Assembly (NCBI RefSeq): GCF_004799665.1 | Contig: NZ_CP031310.1 | Span: 1,356,887-1,420,886, forward strand | From: Halapricum salinum | Lineage (GTDB): Archaea > Halobacteriota > Halobacteria > Halobacteriales > Haloarculaceae | Direction of reading: 5' to 3' | Length of the DNA: 64,000 bases | In this document: in pieces, positions 40,543 to 50,246 of the stretch | Numbering within the stretch: position 1 is the first letter of the stretch | Layout of the letters: each line of letters opens with the position of its first letter | Notes under the pieces: model-generated | What the model was told of the DNA's origin: nothing | Seen by the model: the letters and a program-made list of their open reading frames with translations, nothing else | The model's database searches: none | Position numbers and translations under genes: made by a program

Positions 40543-41469
40543 TCAATCGCCTGCTGCGGTCTCGAGTTTCTGGTAGTCGACGTACTCGCCGGTGCCGCGG
40601 AGTGCTTCGAGGAGGCTGATCGCCGCGCGTGTGCCCTCCCCGACGGAGGTGTTGATCTGGCGCTGGCCGCCGGTCACGTCTCCTGCCGCGTACACGTGCG
40701 GGAGGTTGGTCGCCATCTCCTCGTCGGTCCGGATGGTCTGACCTTCGGTCGCGACGCCGATCATCTCCGCGAGATCCGTCCCGCCGGCCGCACCCAGCGC
40801 GACGAACACGCCCTCGACTGCGATTTCCTCGCCGTCACGCGTGACGACGCGTTCGAGCATGTCCTCGCCTTCCAGGCGGTCGAGCCGGTCGGTTCGGACC
40901 GGGATCCCCTCCTCGTCGAGGCGGTCCCGAAGTCCGGGGTCGGCTTCGAACTCGTTGCCGTTGGTCAGCACCTGCACGTCGTCGGTGTAATCGAGCAACA
41001 TCAGCGCCTCCTTGGCGGCGTAGTTGGCCGCGCCGACGACCGCGACGGGGTCGTCCCGGTAGAAGAAGGCGTCACACTCCACGCAGTAGGAGACGCCCTG
41101 GCCCTCGAACTCCTCGACGTGCTTGATCGCCGGCGATTTGTAGGACGCGCCGGTCGCGAGGACGACGCCCCGAGCTTCGTAGGTCGACTCGGTCGTCTCG
41201 ATCTCGTAGGTCTCGCCCGACTGTGCAAGCCGGACGACCTCCTCGCTGACGAACTCCGTCCCGAACTTTTCGGCCTGCCGGTGGCCTCGCTCGACCAGTT
41301 CGGGGCCGGTGATCCCCTCCGGGAATCCGTAGACGTTCTCCATGCGGTCGACGTCGCGGGTCGTCCCGCTGCCGTCGTCGAAGACGTACGTCTCCTGGTC
41401 GGCCCGCGCCGTGTAGACCGCCGCGCTCAATCCCGCGGGGCCGCCGCCGATGATGGCTACGTCGATCAT
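40543..41469 (-). CDS. trxB: Thioredoxin reductase-like flavoprotein
   Basis: 308 residues from the ATG at 41467-41469. The FAD-binding GGGPAGLSAAVYTARA is at residues 8-23, the redox-active disulfide CVEC is near 129-132 (YCVECDAFFYRDD), and the FAD tail motif is YAAGDVTGGQRQINTSVGEG near 267. The second dinucleotide fingerprint reads VVGAANYAAKEALML rather than GGGxSAxEE, so NADPH binding is doubtful. It is 20 bp downstream of trxA, so the two form an operon. It presumably reduces the thioredoxin, with an unclear electron donor. Confidence 0.85.
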   Translation of the reverse strand: MIDVAIIGGGPAGLSAAVYTARADQETYVFDDGSGTTRDVDRMENVYGFPEGITGPELVERGHRQAEKFGTEFVSEEVVRLAQSGETYEIETTESTYEARGVVLATGASYKSPAIKHVEEFEGQGVSYCVECDAFFYRDDPVAVVGAANYAAKEALMLLDYTDDVQVLTNGNEFEADPGLRDRLDEEGIPVRTDRLDRLEGEDMLERVVTRDGEEIAVEGVFVALGAAGGTDLAEMIGVATEGQTIRTDEEMATNLPHVYAAGDVTGGQRQINTSVGEGTRAAISLLEALRGTGEYVDYQKLETAAGD

Positions 41470-41489
41470 CTGTTGTCGTCCCTCCTCGT

Positions 41490-41879
41490 TCACTGGTACT
41501 CCTCGATCAGCGCTTCCAGCTGTTCTCTGGGCTGTGCGCCGACGACCTCTTCGACTGCCTCACCGTCGGCAAAGAGCACGAGCGTCGGGACGCCGCGCAC
41601 GCCGTACTCGGCGGCCAGCTGCTGGTTGGCGTCGACGTCGACCTTCGCGACCGCCGCGTCGGTCTCGGCGGCCAGGTCGGCGACGACTGGCGCGATCATC
41701 TTGCACGGTCCGCACCAATCCGCGTAGAAGTCGGTCAGGACGACGTCGTAGGACTCGACGACCTCGTCGAGCTCCTGCTTCGAACCGACCTGAATCGGCT
41801 CCGACGGCGCTTCTCCGCCGCTTTCATTTGTTTCTGCCGGGCTGGTACTCGTCTCGTCTACAGTCTGTCGCTCGCTCAT
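41490..41879 (-). CDS. trxA: Thioredoxin
   Basis: 129 residues from the ATG at 41877-41879. The active site is FYADWCGPCKMIAP near residues 51-63, with the cis-Pro in GVRGVPTLVLF near 94. The first 30 residues are a Ser/Glu-rich, disordered N-terminal extension common in haloarchaeal thioredoxins. It donates electrons to ribonucleotide reductase, peroxiredoxins and other targets; the peroxiredoxin fusion at 34.9-36.4 kb is a possible local client. A TATA box (CTTTAAAA, 41902-41909) lies 26 bp upstream, immediately next to a perfect palindrome. Confidence 0.92.
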   Translation of the reverse strand: MSERQTVDETSTSPAETNESGGEAPSEPIQVGSKQELDEVVESYDVVLTDFYADWCGPCKMIAPVVADLAAETDAAVAKVDVDANQQLAAEYGVRGVPTLVLFADGEAVEEVVGAQPREQLEALIEEYQ

Positions 41880-41909
41880 CACGACATCGTATGCACTCTG
41901 AGTTTTAAA

Positions 41910-41923
41910 GTATTGCGCAATAC
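41910..41923. promoter_or_regulatory. Palindrome upstream of trxA, candidate operator
   Basis: GTATTGCGCAATAC is a perfect 14-bp palindrome directly upstream of the trxA TATA box, overlapping where the transcription factor B recognition element would be. Nine of its bases recur upstream of the amidotransferase gene at 39782-39790. No regulator gene is adjacent. Confidence 0.5.
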
Positions 41924-41978
41924 ACTCAATACAGTTGGTTGGGGCAGGTTGTCGTCGAGTCGCGAGTTGCCCCAGACC

Positions 41979-42407
41979 CTACGGTCGTGCCTGCTCACGG
42001 ACGAGGTGGATCGTCCCGGGCGAGAGGTCGAGTTCGTCGAGCGCGGCGTCCAGGTCGACGCTCTGGAACGCGTCTGCTCGGTTTCGCTGGGTCCGTGCGA
42101 CGTGGCTCAGGTACGCGACTCGGAGGAGGACGACCGCGTCGTGGACGCTCGCGTCGTCCAGATCGAGTCGCGTCCAGCCCGCTTCCAGTTCGGCGTCGGC
42201 CAGTCCGTGGCGGACGACTGTTCTTGGGAGCTTGCCGGGGAGACAGGCCTCGACACCGTCTGTTTCGACGCGTCCGAACGCCCGTCCGTCTACTCGGAGT
42301 GTCGTCGTCCCGTGCCGACGTTCGCTGCGGACGACCCGGCGAACACCCTCCCAGGTCGACGCTGAATCGAGAATCGAAGCCGTTCGTTCGGTCAGTTCAC
42401 GAGCCAT
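41979..42407 (-). CDS. DUF5519-like small protein
   Basis: 142 residues from the ATG at 42405-42407; ATGs six and twelve bases upstream are equally possible. The pattern GTTTLRVDGRAFGRVETDGVEACLPGKLPRTVVRHGLADAELEAGWTRLDLDD resembles the luciferase-domain-associated DUF5519 family (short compact beta/alpha domain). Function unknown. A TATA-like ACTTATGT (42433-42440) precedes it by about 26-30 bp. The gap to the trxA operon holds the palindrome described above. Confidence 0.6.
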   Translation of the reverse strand: MARELTERTASILDSASTWEGVRRVVRSERRHGTTTLRVDGRAFGRVETDGVEACLPGKLPRTVVRHGLADAELEAGWTRLDLDDASVHDAVVLLRVAYLSHVARTQRNRADAFQSVDLDAALDELDLSPGTIHLVREQARP

Positions 42408-42460
42408 TCGCATTGGCATACGATATCAAGAGACATAAGTTCGTCTCCAAAGCCCCTCAC

Positions 42461-43495
42461 TCAACAGAAGCCACGGGGGTCCGATGGCGGCCCCAGCGGA
42501 CTCGACGGCAGCCCCTCGGAGAGGTCGGGATCGTTGTAGCCGCCGGGCGCCACGTCGTTGGGCGTGTCGGGATAGAACAGCGCGGCCAGCGCCTGGATGT
42601 GTTCGCGCCCGACCGAGAGTTCGAACTGGCCACCGCCGTACATCGTGATTCCACGATTCTCGCAGAATTCGATGGCGTCCAGCAGCGACTCGACGGTGCC
42701 GAACCGCGAGGGTTTGATGTTGCACCACTCGGGTTCGAACGGCAGTGCTTCGATGTCGGCACGGGAGTGGATGGGTGCGTCCCAGGAGACGCGATCTTCG
42801 TGACCGGCGAGGATCGCCTCGGTCTCGTCGGTCAGTTTGGGGTCTTCGACGACTGCCTCTGGAAATCCTTCGACGACGCGCTCGTAGAGGTCTGGATCGG
42901 CTTCCTGGTCGACCTCCGTTCCCTCGTATTGCCCTTTCAGATCCAGGATCCGAACTCGATCTCGCGAGGCCAGATCGGCCACCAGGTCGTCGGTCCACTC
43001 CGGCGTCGGATCGAGTTTGAACTCGATACCCGAATCGTATTCCAGCAGCTCGTCCACGCGGTCGGTCGTCGGTGGCTCGCCCAGCCGCGTGCTCACGACG
43101 AAGCGGACGGGGTCGTAAGTGCGACCGAGCGCAGCCCCGAGATTCGTGTCGTTCTGTTTGAGCGCCAGATCGAGCGCGGCGCTCTCGACGCCCCACCGTC
43201 GATAGTTCCGAAAGACCTCCCGGTCCGGCGGCTCGGCGAAGAGGTCCACGTCCTCGAGCGCTGTCGAGAACCCGTCGAGCGTGAACTCCCCGGTCGGAAG
43301 CTCCAACTCCTCACGTTGGAGGATCTCGTGGTCCTCTGTTTCGTAGGTAACGTCCTCGCCGCGGCCTGTCTCGCCTGCGCCCTGAAGCTCGATGACGGTG
43401 CTCGCGCGGACGAATCCGCTGGTCGTGTCGCGCTCGAATCCCGTGAGCGTCCAGTCGTCGACTGTGAGCGAGAGATCGGCGAGTTGGTCGTACAT
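42461..43495 (-). CDS. Enolase-superfamily protein (muconate-lactonizing / o-succinylbenzoate synthase-like)
   Basis: 344 residues from the ATG at 43493-43495. The N-terminal capping domain is followed by a (beta/alpha)8 barrel with AALDLALKQ near 118, EFKLDPTP (Lys of the first catalytic strand) near 156, VRILDLKGQYEG near 177, VVEDP near 214, then WCNIKPSRFGTVE (second Lys, CNIKPSR near 257) and MYGGGQFELSVGRE near 290. The order of Lys and acidic ligands fits the muconate-lactonizing subgroup of the superfamily. Metal ligands Asp/Glu/Asp appear present but degenerate. Substrate unknown. Confidence 0.75.
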   Translation of the reverse strand: MYDQLADLSLTVDDWTLTGFERDTTSGFVRASTVIELQGAGETGRGEDVTYETEDHEILQREELELPTGEFTLDGFSTALEDVDLFAEPPDREVFRNYRRWGVESAALDLALKQNDTNLGAALGRTYDPVRFVVSTRLGEPPTTDRVDELLEYDSGIEFKLDPTPEWTDDLVADLASRDRVRILDLKGQYEGTEVDQEADPDLYERVVEGFPEAVVEDPKLTDETEAILAGHEDRVSWDAPIHSRADIEALPFEPEWCNIKPSRFGTVESLLDAIEFCENRGITMYGGGQFELSVGREHIQALAALFYPDTPNDVAPGGYNDPDLSEGLPSSPLGPPSDPRGFC

Positions 43496-43584
43496 GCTCA
43501 CCCGGACGGACGGAGTCGCCTTCAGGGTACTGCTCGATCCGAGACTGGCGCGTCTCTTTTAATTGGGGCGTCCGTACGCCGGGT

Positions 43585-43968
43585 ATGGCCGACAGCGAGT
43601 ATCAGGCAGGAGTCTGCAATATCGGCGGTACCGAACGGACCAGGCGCTGGCAGATGGGCTTCGCGAGTTTCGCGGTCGCAGTGCTCTACGTCGCGGTCGT
43701 CCTCTGGTTCGGGCTTCCGGTGACGTATCTCCTCGGCACGTTCGTCTTCCTCTACGGCGGGGCACTGGGCGTGTTACAGGCCCAGAAAGGGTTCTGTGCC
43801 GCCTACGGGATGAGCGGCCGCTACGGGTTCGACGACGGGTCGGGATCGGTCGAGGACACCGCCGCCCTGGCCAGCGACCGCAAGCGATCACTCCTCATCA
43901 TCGCGCAGGCCTCTGCCGCCGCCCTCCTCGGGACCTCGCTCCTCTACGGGGCCGTCCTCTCCCTGTAG
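43585..43968 (+). CDS. Small membrane protein with CNIG motif
   Basis: 127 residues with three predicted membrane helices (about 28-48, 49-66 and 108-127). The N terminus GVCNIGGTERTRRWQMG resembles the CNIG-E-R signature found in small bacterial and archaeal membrane proteins of unknown function. Internal helix-to-loop region contains QAQKGFCAAYGMSGRYGFDDGSG. It overlaps the convergent acetyltransferase gene by 81 bp at its 3' end. Confidence 0.65.
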   Translation: MADSEYQAGVCNIGGTERTRRWQMGFASFAVAVLYVAVVLWFGLPVTYLLGTFVFLYGGALGVLQAQKGFCAAYGMSGRYGFDDGSGSVEDTAALASDRKRSLLIIAQASAAALLGTSLLYGAVLSL

Positions 43969-44382
43969 AGGCTTCTCGATCACGTCGCCCCAGCGCTCCA
44001 TTCCCTGTTCGCGGTAGAATCCCCCGGCACTGTCGTTGCCGTCGACCAGCGCGAGCGCGACGTACTCGCACTCTCGCTCGCGGGCCCACGACTCGACGTG
44101 CGCGAGCAGTGCCTGGCCATACCCCGATCGCTGGTGGGCCTCGTCGACGACGAGATCGTGGATCCAGGCGTGGCGAACATGATGGAGAACGCGCTGGATC
44201 GACACGCCCGCGACCGCTACGATCACATCATCGTCGAACAGTCCGAACAGCCGATAATCGTCCTCCTCACGCCAACTTCGGATCTCAGCGGAGGTCTTCT
44301 CCTCCCACAGTTGCCCCAGGATCGGGACGGCCGCGTCCCACTGGGCGTCGCTGGTCAGTTCCTCGATCCGCGTCTCGGTCAT
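43888..44382 (-). CDS. GNAT family N-acetyltransferase
   Basis: 164 residues from the ATG at 44380-44382. IHDLVVDEAHQRSGYGQALLAHVESWARERECEYVALAL contains the coenzyme A motif QRSGYGQA, and FYREQGMERWGDVIEKPL ends the fold. The last 27 codons (EDGPVEERGPEEGGGRG) run antisense through the 3' end of the CNIG membrane-protein gene and may be an extended tail not found in relatives. The acceptor is unknown. Confidence 0.8.
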   Translation of the reverse strand: MTETRIEELTSDAQWDAAVPILGQLWEEKTSAEIRSWREEDDYRLFGLFDDDVIVAVAGVSIQRVLHHVRHAWIHDLVVDEAHQRSGYGQALLAHVESWARERECEYVALALVDGNDSAGGFYREQGMERWGDVIEKPLQGEDGPVEERGPEEGGGRGLRDDEE

Positions 44383-44479
44383 AGTCGGGTTGTCGATACC
44401 CCGAGACAAAAGCCGCAGTGGTGGTGTGCCATCGCGTGCAGGGGCCACGTTTATGCCGCCGCCCGGCGACCCCGCAGGT

Positions 44480-44851
44480 ATGCTTCACGGGCCGGCGCTG
44501 TGGTACGCCCTCGCTGTCGGGTCGCTCTACTTCGTCGTGATGATCGGGACGGCGGGGCGGCGCTACGACCTGCTGCGGCCGCGATTTTTCGTCTACAGCG
44601 GTCCCGGCGTCCTGATCGAGGGCGCTGTGCCAGTGTACCTGCTCTTGCGCTTTCGGTTGTTCGTCCCCGTGCTCGCGCTGGCGTACCTCTCGGGGCGGAC
44701 GATCCGAATCGAGCGCGAGCGCGGCGAGGACAAACCCTTCATCTCGACCCTCCAACTGTGGCCCCTGGAGGTCGCCGTCCTGGCCGCCCTCGGCGGGATC
44801 GAGTACCTGCTATCCGGCTGGCTTGGACTCTCGACGAGTGGACTGGTTTGA
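44480..44851 (+). CDS. Predicted membrane protein of unknown function
   Basis: 123 residues from the ATG at 44480-44482 with three to four membrane segments (residues 5-25, 40-60, 60-75 and 92-115). It has an Arg-rich loop GRTIRIERERGEDKP. The TATA box TTTATGC at 44450-44456 is 26-28 bp upstream. I do not recognise the family. Confidence 0.55.
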   Translation: MLHGPALWYALAVGSLYFVVMIGTAGRRYDLLRPRFFVYSGPGVLIEGAVPVYLLLRFRLFVPVLALAYLSGRTIRIERERGEDKPFISTLQLWPLEVAVLAALGGIEYLLSGWLGLSTSGLV

Positions 44852-45000
44852 TCTTACGACGTTCCCGTTCGACGACTGCTCTGTCAGATTTGGCTATATA
44901 GCGGTGCTGAAGTCACTTTACCAGTAGTATTCTCGAGTGGCAGTCGTCTGCCTGACAGATGCGTAAATTTATAGTTATGGACTATGCGATGGAGAATGAC

Positions 45001-45561
45001 ATGTCTCGTGCACGTCAAAGAGGCAGCGATCCAGTACAGACACTCAAGGACAACCTCGGCGTCGGTGCGGCGGTCGGTGCGGTGGGGTTCATAATCAATT
45101 ACGTTCTGATGTACCTCTTCATCACCATCGATGGGGCGGAAACCGGTGACGAGGGCTGGAAGCTCGTCGGAAACGTTCTGTATAACGCGCAGTTCGTCGA
45201 CAGCGAGCTCAGTGGCGGCGGAATGTCGATATCATTTAATCTGATCACTGACAGTGGCTCGGATATTGCGAGCACGATTCCGTCGTTCGTGTACAACCTC
45301 GGACCTATCATCGTTCTCGTAGCAGTCGGGTTTTTCGTCGCTCAACAGGCCCAGGCAATGGACATTGGGAGTTCGGTTGCTGCAGCCGTCTCGATCGTTC
45401 CCGGGACGCTCGTACTGTCGATCGTCGGAATATTCCTGTTCGAGTACTCTGAGCAGGGCGCATCGGCAGGCCCGGAACTCATGATGGGTATCCTGTTCGT
45501 TGGCATTCTTCTCCCAGCCTTTGCCGGCGCAATCGGCGGCGCGATAGCGGACCAGGTCTAA
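45001..45561 (+). CDS. Predicted membrane protein of unknown function
   Basis: 186 residues from the ATG at 45001, chosen because the TATA-like AAATTTATAG (44966-44975) is 26-35 bp upstream; the frame opens 42 bp earlier. Four membrane helices are predicted: 22-44, 100-120, 128-150 and 158-182. The loop after helix 1 is acidic and Gly/Ser-rich and looks extracellular. Codon use is somewhat AT-richer than the neighbours. No family is recognised. Confidence 0.55.
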   Translation: MSRARQRGSDPVQTLKDNLGVGAAVGAVGFIINYVLMYLFITIDGAETGDEGWKLVGNVLYNAQFVDSELSGGGMSISFNLITDSGSDIASTIPSFVYNLGPIIVLVAVGFFVAQQAQAMDIGSSVAAAVSIVPGTLVLSIVGIFLFEYSEQGASAGPELMMGILFVGILLPAFAGAIGGAIADQV

Positions 45562-45594
45562 CGAGCGTTCGAATTCCGGATTTTCGTAGCGAAC

Positions 45595-48564
45595 TCAGTC
45601 GTCGTCAGCCGCCGGCTTCGCCACGTCGTGATCCGCCCGCGGTCCCTGCTTGTCCACGTCCGGAAGGAGGTCACGCAGGTACTCGCCCGTGTACGAATCC
45701 CCGTCTCGGGCGACGCCTTCGGGCGTCCCGGTGGTGACGACCTCGCCGCCGTTCTCGCCGCCCTCCGGCCCGAGGTCGACGATGTGGTCGGCGTTTTTCA
45801 CCAGATCGAGTTCGTGCTCGATGACGACCACCGTATTGCCGTCGTCGGCCAGCCGGTGCAGCACGTCGATCAGTTTGCGTTCGTCCTCTGGGTGGAGACC
45901 AGTCGTGGGTTCGTCCAGCAGATAGAGCGTCTCACCCGAATCCTTCTTCCCGAGTTCCTCGGCGAGTTTGATCCGCTGGGCCTCCCCGCCGGACAGCGTC
46001 GTCGAGGGCTGGCCCAGGCGCATGTAGCCCAGCCCGACGTCCTTCAGGAGCTTGAGCCGTCGTCGAATCCCGGAGTGGCTCTCGAAGAAGTCGTGGGCCT
46101 CGTCGACGCTCATCCCGAGGACGTCCGCGATGGTCGCGCCCTTGTAGGTGACGTCCAGCGTCTCGTCGTTGTAGCGGTCGCCGCCACACTCCTCGCAGGG
46201 GACGTAGACGTCGCTGAGGAAGTTCATATCGATCTTGACGTTGCCCTGCCCGCCGCAGGCCTCACAGCGACCGCCTTTGACGTTGAACGAGAAGCGCCCC
46301 TTCTCGTAGCCCCGTTGCTTGGAGAGCTTGGTCTCGGCGAACAGTTCCCGGATGTGATCGAAGACGTTGGTGTACGTGGCAGGATTGCTTCGGGGGGTGC
46401 GCCCGATCGGCGACTGGTCGATCAGCCGGACAGTCTCGATCTGGTCGAGCCCCTCGATCTCGTCGTGCTCGCCGGGGTTCACGTCTGTATCGTTCATCCG
46501 TCGGACGAGGCCTTTGTAGAGGATGTCGTGCATCAGCGTGGACTTGCCCGACCCCGAGACGCCAGTGATCGCAGTGAACGTGCCCAGTGGGATGTCCACG
46601 TCGAGATCCTTGAGGTTGTGCTGGCGTGCGCCCTTGATCGTGACCGCGCCGTCGCCCTCCCGACGAGTGTCGGGCACGCCGATGGTCCGCTCGCCGGAGA
46701 TGTACTCGCCCGTGATCGACTCGTCGGTGTCGATCACCTCGTCGACGTCACCGTTGACGACGACCTCGCCGCCGCGCTTGCCCGGGCCGGGACCCATGTC
46801 GATGATGTTGTCCGCGCGGTGCCAGGTCGTCTCGTCGTGTTCGACCACGAGCAGCGTGTTCCCGAGGTCCCGTAACTCTTCGAGTGTGTTGAGCAGGCGG
46901 ACGTTGTCTCGCTGATGGAGACCGATCGAGGGTTCGTCCAGCACATAGAGCACGCCCACCAGCCCCGAACCGATCTGGGTCGCGAGCCGGATCCGCTGAC
47001 TCTCTCCACCAGAGAGGGTCGAGGCCTCCCGATCCAGCGTGAGGTAGTCCAGGCCGACCTCGCACATGAATCCCAGCCTGGCGCGGATCTCCTTGAGGAT
47101 CTCTTCTGCGATCTTGGTGTCTCGCTCGTCGAGACTCGATTCGAGGTTCTCGAAGTGCTCCAGAGCGTCACCGATCGACATCCGATTGACCTCGGTGATC
47201 GAGACGCCGTCCACGAGCACCGCCCGGGATTCGGATTTCAGGCGGGTGCCCTCACATTCGGGGCACGTGGTCGTAGCCATGTACTCCTCGATGTGCTCGC
47301 GGGCGCGGTCGGAGTCGGTCTCGACGTGGCGGCGTTCGAGGTTGTTGATGACGCCCTCGAAGCGCTCGGTCTTCTCGCGGGTCCCGTTCTTGGTCGTCCA
47401 CTGGAAGTGGACCTGCCGATCCGTCCCCCAGAGGAACTGCCGCCGAACGGATTCGTCCAGTTCCTCGAAGGGCGTCTCGACGGAGACGCCGAAGTGCTCG
47501 GCGACGTTGTCGATCTGCCGGGAGTAGTAGGTCCGGTTGTAGCTCCAGGGTTCGAAGACGTCCTTGAGCGGTTTCGAGGGATCGGTCACGACGAGTTCGG
47601 GGTCGACTTCTTTCGTCTCGCCGATCCCCTCACACTCCGGGCAGGCGCCGTGCGGGGAGTTGAACGAGAACGAGCGAGTTTCGATCTCGGAGATGTCGAT
47701 CCCGCAGTGCGTACACGCGAGATCTTCGGAAAATTCGACGACGAGACGCTCGCGATCGGAGTGGTCGGGACTCTCGCCGGTGCCAGCGAGGTCACCGGTC
47801 GAGCGGGCCGTCGCTCCGCCTAACTCGGCGTCTTCGGGCGGGTCGGGCAGGATGACCTTGAGGATTCCCCCACTTTCGTCGAGGGCGGTCTCGACGGAGT
47901 CGGTGATCCGCGAGCGGGCCTCCGGGGCGACCTTCACGCGGTCGACGATCACGTCGATGGTGTGGTCGTAGTTCTCGTCCAGATCAGGTCTATTCATCGT
48001 GAGGTCGTACTCCTCGCCGTCGACCTCCACCCTGGCATAGCCCTCGCTGACCAGGTCGTCGAAGCGGTCCTCGAAGGCCCCCTTCTGGTCGCGGACGATC
48101 GGCGCCGCGAGTTTCGCACGGGTCCCCTCGGGCAGTTCGAGAATTCGGGACACCATGTTCTGGGCCGATTGCTCGCCCACTTCGCGACCGCATTCGGGGC
48201 AGTGGGGCACGCCGATCCGGGCGTAGAGCAGTCGGAGGTAGTCGTGGAGTTCCGTGACTGTGCCCACCGTCGACCGGGGGTTGTTGGCGGCGTTCTTCTG
48301 GTCGATGCTGATCGCCGGGGAGAGTCCTTCGACGTTCTCGACCTGTGGTTTGTCCATCTGGCCCAGGAAGTTCCGGGCGTACGCCGACAGCGATTCGATG
48401 TAGCGACGCTGGCCCTCGGCGTAGACGGTCTCGAACGCGAGTGAGGACTTGCCCGAGCCGGACAGGCCAGTCACCACTGTGAGTTCTTCGCGCGGGATCT
48501 CGACGTCGATGTCCTTGAGGTTGTGTTCCTCGGCACCGCGGACCTCGATGACGTCTTTGCTCAT
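45595..48564 (-). CDS. uvrA: UvrABC excinuclease subunit A
   Basis: 989 residues. Two ABC ATPase modules: Walker [14 protein letters not shown] near residue 33 with its signature [12 protein letters not shown] near 515, and Walker [14 protein letters not shown] near 672 with [16 protein letters not shown] near 857. Two zinc fingers are visible (CTHCGIDI with CPECEG near 300-345, and CEACGGQG with CEECGGDR near 770). UvrA2 scans DNA and loads UvrB in nucleotide excision repair. uvrB and uvrC are not adjacent here. The gene is monocistronic. Confidence 0.96.
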   Translation of the reverse strand: MSKDVIEVRGAEEHNLKDIDVEIPREELTVVTGLSGSGKSSLAFETVYAEGQRRYIESLSAYARNFLGQMDKPQVENVEGLSPAISIDQKNAANNPRSTVGTVTELHDYLRLLYARIGVPHCPECGREVGEQSAQNMVSRILELPEGTRAKLAAPIVRDQKGAFEDRFDDLVSEGYARVEVDGEEYDLTMNRPDLDENYDHTIDVIVDRVKVAPEARSRITDSVETALDESGGILKVILPDPPEDAELGGATARSTGDLAGTGESPDHSDRERLVVEFSEDLACTHCGIDISEIETRSFSFNSPHGACPECEGIGETKEVDPELVVTDPSKPLKDVFEPWSYNRTYYSRQIDNVAEHFGVSVETPFEELDESVRRQFLWGTDRQVHFQWTTKNGTREKTERFEGVINNLERRHVETDSDRAREHIEEYMATTTCPECEGTRLKSESRAVLVDGVSITEVNRMSIGDALEHFENLESSLDERDTKIAEEILKEIRARLGFMCEVGLDYLTLDREASTLSGGESQRIRLATQIGSGLVGVLYVLDEPSIGLHQRDNVRLLNTLEELRDLGNTLLVVEHDETTWHRADNIIDMGPGPGKRGGEVVVNGDVDEVIDTDESITGEYISGERTIGVPDTRREGDGAVTIKGARQHNLKDLDVDIPLGTFTAITGVSGSGKSTLMHDILYKGLVRRMNDTDVNPGEHDEIEGLDQIETVRLIDQSPIGRTPRSNPATYTNVFDHIRELFAETKLSKQRGYEKGRFSFNVKGGRCEACGGQGNVKIDMNFLSDVYVPCEECGGDRYNDETLDVTYKGATIADVLGMSVDEAHDFFESHSGIRRRLKLLKDVGLGYMRLGQPSTTLSGGEAQRIKLAEELGKKDSGETLYLLDEPTTGLHPEDERKLIDVLHRLADDGNTVVVIEHELDLVKNADHIVDLGPEGGENGGEVVTTGTPEGVARDGDSYTGEYLRDLLPDVDKQGPRADHDVAKPAADDD

Positions 48565-48634
48565 TAGCGATTGCCAGGGTCTGGGTCAGTGAAACCCTGT
48601 CGGTTGCGGACAGCGCGAAGCACGACCATCGTGT

Positions 48635-50236
48635 CTACCACGACAGCGGCACGGACCGCCCCAGCACCCGGTCGAGTCGCCCGCCGCCCCCAGTCCGATC
48701 TTCGACGACGGCGTCGGCCACCTGCTCGCCGCTGATCAGCGTCATCGGCACGCCGATCCCGGGGTTAGTGTACCCGCCGACGTAGTACAGGTCCTCGACT
48801 TTCGAAGCCCGGTGTGACGGCCGGAGCGGGCCGGTCTGGGTCAGCGTGTGGGCCATCCCGAGCGCCGTCCCCTGCGGGTAGTTGAACCGGTCGGCGAACT
48901 CCGAGACGCAGGCCGACTCCTCGACGACGATCCGGTCGCGAAGGTCGACGCCGACGTTTCGCGCGAGGTCGTTGAGGAGCCGATCGCGATAGCGCTCGCG
49001 CCTCTCGCTGCCGTCGTCGAGCCCCGGCGCGATGGGGACGAGGATCACGACGGCGTGGTGGCCCTCCGGGGCGACGGAATCGTCGGTCTTCGAGGGCACA
49101 GCCAGGTAGTAGGCGGGATTCTCGGGCCACTGCGGGTCCTCGAAGAGCTGCTCGAAGTGCGGGTCCCAGTCTTCGGGGAACACCAGCGAGTGATGGGCCA
49201 GCGGGTCGACCTCGCCCTCGACGCCGAGGTACCACAGCAGCGCGGAGGGGGCGTAAGTCCGGTCGTCCCAGTAGTCGGGATCGTGACTTCGCTCGGCCGG
49301 CGAGAGCAGGTCGCGCTCGACGTGGGCCGGGTTGGCGTTGGCGACCGCGACATCGGTGTGAGAGCGGCCGTCGGTCGTCTGGAGCACGAGCCCGCTGGCG
49401 GTGTTCTGGATGTCGGTCACCTCGACACTGGTCCGGTAGCCGACGCCGTGTTCCCGGCCCAGTTCCACGATCCCTTCGACGACGCTGTAGATGCCACCTT
49501 CGGGATAGTAGACGCCGAGGTTGTAGTCGACGTGAGCCATCAGGTTGTACAGTGCGGGTGTGTTGTGCGGCGATCCGCCCAGGAAGACGAGCGTGTATTG
49601 CAGGAGTTGCTGGAGTTTCGGCTCGTCGAAGTACCCCTCGACGTGCTCCTGCATCGAACCGAGCAGTGAGAGCCCCCGGCCGCAGCGGGCGACGTCCAGA
49701 TCCAGCATGTCTCGCACCCGTGAGCGATCTTCGTAGACGAAGTGCTCCATCCCTACCTCGTAGGCGTACTCGGCCTCGTCGAGATAGGCGTCGAAGGTCT
49801 CGCCACCGCCGTCCTCGTAGGCCGCGAAGATCTCGCGGGACTGCTCGCGGTCCGGGCTCGTGCTCACCCAGTCACAGACCGGGTCGATCTCGTCACTGTC
49901 GGGCGCGCCCTTCTCGGGCTGCGGTGGGCTGTCCGTGAAGAACACCCGGTAGTGGGGATCGAGCTGGTCGATAGTGTAGTAGTCATCGGGCTCGCGATTG
50001 AAGTGTTCGAAGAAGCGCTCGAAGACGTCCGGCATCAGGTACCAGGAGGGGCCGGTGTCGAAGCGAAAGCCGTCGCGTTCTATGCGGTTGGCGGCCCCGC
50101 CGAGGCGCTCGTTTCGTTCGAGGACGGTGACGTCGGCACCGGCCTGTGCGAGGTAGGCCGCCGCAGAGAGCCCGCCGAAGCCGCCGCCGATCACCGTGAC
50201 TGATTCGTCGTCGAGTGGGTCGTCGGTGAATTTCAT
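48635..50236 (-). CDS. crtI: Phytoene desaturase (CrtI type)
   Basis: 533 residues. The FAD/NAD(P)-binding GGGFGGLSAAAYLAQAGADVTVLERNERLGGAANRI is at residues 17-52, and the signature YYVGGYTNPGIGVPMTLISGEQVADAV is at the end. It desaturates phytoene stepwise to lycopene. blh lies ten bp away on the same strand and uses the downstream carotenoid beta-carotene to make retinal, so the two genes are an operon for retinal (and carotenoid) synthesis. The phytoene synthase and cyclase genes lie elsewhere. Confidence 0.9.
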   Translation of the reverse strand: MKFTDDPLDDESVTVIGGGFGGLSAAAYLAQAGADVTVLERNERLGGAANRIERDGFRFDTGPSWYLMPDVFERFFEHFNREPDDYYTIDQLDPHYRVFFTDSPPQPEKGAPDSDEIDPVCDWVSTSPDREQSREIFAAYEDGGGETFDAYLDEAEYAYEVGMEHFVYEDRSRVRDMLDLDVARCGRGLSLLGSMQEHVEGYFDEPKLQQLLQYTLVFLGGSPHNTPALYNLMAHVDYNLGVYYPEGGIYSVVEGIVELGREHGVGYRTSVEVTDIQNTASGLVLQTTDGRSHTDVAVANANPAHVERDLLSPAERSHDPDYWDDRTYAPSALLWYLGVEGEVDPLAHHSLVFPEDWDPHFEQLFEDPQWPENPAYYLAVPSKTDDSVAPEGHHAVVILVPIAPGLDDGSERRERYRDRLLNDLARNVGVDLRDRIVVEESACVSEFADRFNYPQGTALGMAHTLTQTGPLRPSHRASKVEDLYYVGGYTNPGIGVPMTLISGEQVADAVVEDRTGGGGRLDRVLGRSVPLSW

Positions 50237-50246
50237 GTGTCTCTCT

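Noticed and set aside
41939-43723. 594-residue plus-strand open frame across the DUF5519-like and enolase-superfamily genes
   Set aside because: Arg/Gly/Pro-rich shadow covering two genes with recognisable families on the other strand.
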